Part shown: piece by piece, positions 5,142 to 7,682 of the stretch | How the letters are laid out: each line of letters opens with the position of its first letter | Position numbering within the stretch: the stretch's first letter is position 1 | NCBI GenBank assembly: GCA_905214155.1 | Contig: CAJMLC010000093.1 | Location: forward strand, 1-7,682 | DNA length: 7,682 bases | Source: an uncultured bacterium | GTDB taxonomy: Bacteria; Bacillota; Clostridia; Oscillospirales; Oscillospiraceae | Direction of reading: 5' to 3' | Notes under the pieces: model-generated | Told to the model about the DNA's origin: nothing | What the model saw: only the letters and a program-made list of their open reading frames with translations | Databases searched by the model: none | Program-made: the position numbers and the translations under genes

Positions 5142-6398
5142 TTATCCCAGATTGCAGCGGACAATGCACTGATAGGTCGAGCCGCCGTAGGTGGTGGAGA
5201 CAGTGGTGGTTCCGGAACCGGCTGCAGTAACGACGCCGGAGGCATCGACCGTGCAGATGGAGCTGTCGCCGCTCGACCATGAGACACCGGAGACAGCGTC
5301 GCCATTGGAATCCAGAAGACGAAGCTTGAAATACTCGCCCATGAGGGACATGGTGACGTCGGAATGGCTGATGGAGTAGCTGCCGTCCGGGGCCTCGGCG
5401 CTGCTGTCGAGGTTGCAGCGGACGATGCAGGAGAGCGGATCACGCCCGCCGACGTAGACGGTGATCGTGGTGGTGCCGCTGCCCATGGCGGTGATGACGC
5501 CGCGGTCCGAGACCGTCGCGACCGAGGGATCGGCGCTGGAATATGTAATATCCGCGTCCTCCGGCGCGCCCTTGACCGCGAGGGAGAACTGTTCGCCCGG
5601 CGAGAAGAAGGTCATGTCGGTGTTGTTGAGCGACAGCTCTTCATCGCCGCTGGGGAGCGTCTCGTCGACGACCTTGAAATCGCAGGTAACGAGGCAGCTT
5701 GCCGTCTGCGTGCCGCACTTGGCCGTGATGACGGCGCTGCCCGCGTTGACGGCGACGATCTTCCCTTGCTGGTTGACGGTCGCGATGGACTCGTTGTCTG
5801 AGGAGAAGACGACCTCTTCGGTGCAGTCCGCCGGCTCGCGCGTGTAGGTGATGCCGTAGAACTGTTCGGCCTCTTCAAAGGTGACCGTATTGGTCGAGAG
5901 CGTGAGCGCCGTGCAGGCCACGGTGGCCGCGGGCTGCTCCCCCTGCGTCTCCTCCTGCTTGGGCGGCGTGTAGTCCTCCTCGTTCATATACTGCTCTTTG
6001 GAGGGCTGCTGCGGCTCGGTCGGCTGCGGCTCAGCCTGGATCGTCTGCTGCGTATCATCGGTCTTGTCCTTCGGCGCGAACCACTTGAGATTGTAGATCG
6101 CGAACGCCGCCCCGGCGGCGACTGCCGCGCCGAGAATGATGCAGATGGCCTTCATCATGCCCTTGGGAATGACGTAGGGATTTTCCGTCTGCTCCGCCGG
6201 CTTTGCGGCGGGCTTGGCGCGGTTTTTGGCGAGACGCTTGCCGCCCTTTTCGCGGCGGCGCGGCGCGGCGGTCTCACCGTCAGACTTCAGGACGATGGGC
6301 TCGGCCACAGCCGGCTCAGCCGCCTTGCCGCAGAGCGGGCACTGGCGGAGCGAGGCATCGAAGCTCGTGCCGCAGTATTCACAGGTTTTCAGTTCCAT
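5142..6398 (-). CDS. Zinc-ribbon membrane protein with three BIG2-type Ig-like repeats
   Basis: A 418-residue protein. A short cytoplasmic zinc ribbon CEYCG...CPLCG (Cys 6, 9, 20, 23) is followed by a basic linker (about 45-66, RRREKGGKRLAKNR), one membrane helix (about 82-104) and a Pro/Gln/Glu/Thr-rich linker (about 110-158). Three BIG2-like Ig domains follow at about 162-240, 255-330 and 341-418, each with an S-[SG]-x-x-S/P-x-x-TV and G-x-[IV]-T/V-A pattern (for example IATVNQQGKIVAVNAG). Each repeat ends in C-x3-C: CLVTC, CIVRC, CIVRC. The positive-inside rule places the ribbon inside and the Ig domains outside, so this is probably an envelope-anchored adhesin or sensor; its partner is unknown. 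ATG 6398 has GGAGG at 6406-6410 with normal spacing. The open frame extends 51 codons further upstream, but without ribosome-site support. It is divergent from the kinase gene. Confidence 0.88.
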   Translation of the reverse strand: MELKTCEYCGTSFDASLRQCPLCGKAAEPAVAEPIVLKSDGETAAPRRREKGGKRLAKNRAKPAAKPAEQTENPYVIPKGMMKAICIILGAAVAAGAAFAIYNLKWFAPKDKTDDTQQTIQAEPQPTEPQQPSKEQYMNEEDYTPPKQEETQGEQPAATVACTALTLSTNTVTFEEAEQFYGITYTREPADCTEEVVFSSDNESIATVNQQGKIVAVNAGSAVITAKCGTQTASCLVTCDFKVVDETLPSGDEELSLNNTDMTFFSPGEQFSLAVKGAPEDADITYSSADPSVATVSDRGVITAMGSGTTTITVYVGGRDPLSCIVRCNLDSSAEAPDGSYSISHSDVTMSLMGEYFKLRLLDSNGDAVSGVSWSSGDSSICTVDASGVVTAAGSGTTTVSTTYGGSTYQCIVRCNLG

Positions 6399-6423
6399 GG
6401 GGGTACCTCCGTTCGGGTGGTGG

Positions 6424-6442
6424 AAAAACGCCGAAATCGACG
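6424..6442 (-). promoter_or_regulatory. Weak hairpin with T-run in the Ig-repeat gene leader
   Basis: On the minus strand a short stem (CGTCG/CGGCG with one G-U pair, loop ATTT, complement of 6429-6442) runs directly into TTTTT (6428-6424), about 13 bp before the ribosome site. It could act as a small attenuator. The stem is only 5-7 pairs, so chance is quite possible. Confidence 0.25.
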
Positions 6443-6494
6443 CCTGATTGCAATTTTTTGACAGGATGTGCAACATTTTTGCTGCTTTTGACGT

Positions 6495-6523
6495 ATTATA
6501 ACACAGGGCGCGCCAAAATCCAA
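6495..6523 (-). promoter_or_regulatory. Extended -10 promoter of the Ig-repeat gene
   Basis: Minus strand: TTGGAT (6523-6518), a 17-bp spacer, and TGTTATAAT, a perfect extended -10 with TATAAT at 6500-6495. The predicted start is near 6488, giving a leader of about 90 nt that contains TTGCA motifs and a weak hairpin. Confidence 0.75.
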
Positions 6524-6530
6524 GCCCGCG

Positions 6531-6546
6531 ACACAATATATTGTGT
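6531..6546. promoter_or_regulatory. Perfect 16-bp palindrome between divergent promoters, candidate operator
   Basis: ACACAATATATTGTGT is identical to its reverse complement. Its right end shares one base with the kinase -35 (6546-6551), and its left end is 7 bp from the Ig-repeat gene -35 (6518-6523). This is the expected position of a dimeric regulator controlling both genes. No regulator gene is present in the window, so the binding protein is unknown. Confidence 0.55.
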
Positions 6547-6574
6547 TGCAATTTTCCTAAAAATCGCTTAAAAT
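6546..6574 (+). promoter_or_regulatory. sigmaA-like promoter of the protein kinase gene
   Basis: TTGCAA (6546-6551), a 17-bp spacer, TAAAAT (6569-6574). The -35 matches 4 of 6 bases and the -10 matches 5 of 6. The predicted start is near 6581, about 12 bases before the AAGGAGG site. Confidence 0.65.
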
Positions 6575-6592
6575 ATAAAAGTGTATGAACAG

Positions 6593-6599
6593 AAGGAGG
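6593..6599 (+). promoter_or_regulatory. Ribosome site fixing a TTG start for the kinase
   Basis: AAGGAGG lies 8 bases before TTG 6608. The in-frame GTG at 6581 has only A/T sequence upstream and would coincide with the predicted transcript start, so TTG 6608 is preferred. Confidence 0.75.
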
Positions 6600-6607
6600 C
6601 GAAGTGT

Positions 6608-7682
6608 TTGGCTGAGCTGAAGCTCGTTTCGCCGCTGCTTTCCAATATGGAGGTCGTGTCGTGCATCAGTGCGCGCGGCGCGGTATCGGTCTATCTTGTG
6701 AAAAGCACAAAAACGGCGCAAACCTATATCTTAAAACACATTTCCGTCCCAGAGTCGCAGAAGCAGGTGGACGCGCTGCTGTTCACCGGCGCGGCCAGCT
6801 CGACGGAGGATGCGCAGAAATACTACGAACAGGTCGTCACGGACTATCGCGAAGAGCTGGAGACGCTGGAGCAGCTGGCGGCCAGCCCGAATCTGGACTG
6901 CTTCCGCAGCTATCAGATCGAACCGAAGGAGGATGGCGTCGGCTTTGACATCTATCTTCTGGCTGAACACCGGACGACGCTGAACGAGTATCTGGCGGAC
7001 AACGCCATCACGCACCTGTGCGCGGTGAACCTTGCGATGGATCTTTGCAGCGCGCTGGTCGATCTGCGGGCGGCGGGTCTCGTCCACCGGGACGTGAAGC
7101 CCGGAAACATCTACTTAAACAGCCAGGGCCATTTCGTGCTCGGCGATCTCGGCATTGCGAAGATCGAAGAGCTGAAATACTGCTCGATGCCGGAGAACAT
7201 GCTCTCGTCGTATTCCGCGCCGGAGCTGTTCAGCCTCGTCGGGTCGATCGAGCCGACGACGGACATCTACTCCGTGGGCCTGATCCTCTACCGCATCTAT
7301 AACGGTAACCACGCGCCGTTCGAGGACGAGCGCACGTCGGCCAAGGCGGCGGACAAGCTCCGCATTACGGGCAAGGATCTGCCCGCGCCGATGTACGCCG
7401 ACTATGAGATGGCGGAGATCATCCACAAGGCGTGTGCATTCAAGCCGGAAGACCGCTATCAGGACCCGAACGAGATGAAGCAGGCCCTGGTCGAGTACAT
7501 GAAGCGCAACCAGTCGGACGACACGCTGATCGTCCCGCCGATCTCCGGCGAGATCGAGCCGGTCGACCCGAACGCCGAGGACGAGGTCGAGCCGGTGCAG
7601 TTTGCGGACAGCGAGACGATGGCCGAGGACTTCAAGGAGAATTTCTCGCCGGACACGCAGATGCTCAACGACATGATCGAGA
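6608..7682 (+). CDS. Hanks-type Ser/Thr protein kinase, C-terminus outside window
   Basis: 358 codons from TTG 6608 to the window edge. The kinase domain spans about 8-298. The ATP lysine is Lys43 (YILK), with an alpha-C Glu near 82-85. The catalytic loop HRDVKPGN is at 160-167 (Asp162, Lys164, Asn167). The metal motif is DLG (180-182) rather than DFG. APE is at 204-206 and DIYSVGLILY at 219-228. RYQDP near 283-287 carries the usual late arginine. The glycine loop is degenerate: in place of GxGxxGxV it reads SARGAVSV (21-28), lacking all three consensus glycines, although the catalytic residues are intact. After the domain comes an acidic stretch (302-358) with Thr306 in DDTLIV and a repeated E-[IV]-E-P-V. 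Any membrane or sensor domain would lie beyond the edge. It is divergent from the zinc-ribbon/Ig gene across a shared control region, which suggests a functional link. Confidence 0.93.
   Translation, partial: MAELKLVSPLLSNMEVVSCISARGAVSVYLVKSTKTAQTYILKHISVPESQKQVDALLFTGAASSTEDAQKYYEQVVTDYREELETLEQLAASPNLDCFRSYQIEPKEDGVGFDIYLLAEHRTTLNEYLADNAITHLCAVNLAMDLCSALVDLRAAGLVHRDVKPGNIYLNSQGHFVLGDLGIAKIEELKYCSMPENMLSSYSAPELFSLVGSIEPTTDIYSVGLILYRIYNGNHAPFEDERTSAKAADKLRITGKDLPAPMYADYEMAEIIHKACAFKPEDRYQDPNEMKQALVEYMKRNQSDDTLIVPPISGEIEPVDPNAEDEVEPVQFADSETMAEDFKENFSPDTQMLNDMIE

Noticed and set aside
6399..6551. A longer N-terminus for the zinc-ribbon protein, extending the open frame to 6551.
   Set aside because: The extension runs through the promoter and lacks a ribosome site; ATG 6398 has GGAGG at normal spacing and begins directly at the zinc ribbon.
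6585..6620. An 11-codon ORF (ATG 6585 to TGA 6618-6620) just before and overlapping the kinase start, rich in Arg, as a leader peptide.
   Set aside because: It starts about four bases after the predicted transcript start and has no ribosome site; the AAGGAGG falls inside it and serves TTG 6608.

Overview
The window looks like chromosomal DNA of a GC-rich, endospore-forming anaerobic Firmicute, most likely a gut Clostridia lineage such as Oscillospiraceae. The reasons are a recognisable spoIIR gene, strong AAGGAGG-type ribosome sites, sigmaA-like promoters, tight A/T-flanked terminator hairpins, an archaeal/fungal-type Asd, a DUF378 membrane protein and a zinc-ribbon/Ig-like membrane protein. 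The organism call is an inference from protein character; no rRNA or other marker gene is present. I see no mobile element, CRISPR array, tRNA or rRNA.

Layout. (1) Positions 2-1237, plus strand: the 3' end of asd, an intrinsic terminator-like hairpin, then complete dapA. These are consecutive steps at the aspartate-semialdehyde branch leading to lysine/diaminopimelate. (2) Positions 1301-4751, minus strand, reading right to left: thrH, a DUF1015 gene, ispE (1-base TAATG overlap with DUF1015), a strong hairpin, then spoIIR. A promoter with TATAAT and an AGGAGG site precede thrH. dapA and spoIIR converge on a hairpin that lies inside the last codons of spoIIR. (3) Positions 4878-5081, plus strand: a 67-residue DUF378 membrane protein, ending at a perfect 17-bp bidirectional terminator shared with the next, convergent gene. 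(4) Positions 5142-6398, minus strand: a 418-residue protein with an N-terminal zinc ribbon, one membrane helix and three extracellular BIG2-type Ig-like repeats. (5) From 6608 to the window end, plus strand: a divergent Hanks-type Ser/Thr protein kinase (358 codons present, C-terminus cut off) that starts at TTG.

How the genes may work together. Asd makes aspartate semialdehyde, which DapA commits to lysine and cell-wall diaminopimelate. ThrH-type enzymes dephosphorylate phosphoserine and can pass its phosphate to homoserine, the other product of the Asd branch. The DUF1015 protein directly downstream of thrH carries a DGNH motif reminiscent of SerK-type serine kinases, so a serine-phosphate role is a testable guess. 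IspE (isoprenoid precursors) and SpoIIR (forespore-to-mother-cell signal) appear to be housekeeping passengers. The divergent kinase / Ig-repeat pair is the most system-like part of the window: both genes have good promoters, and a perfect 16-bp palindrome lies exactly between their -35 elements, suggesting joint control of an envelope-sensing or signalling unit.

All stretches between genes are short. The longest is 6399-6607 (209 bp), which holds the divergent promoters, the palindrome, TTGCA repeats and a weak leader hairpin.
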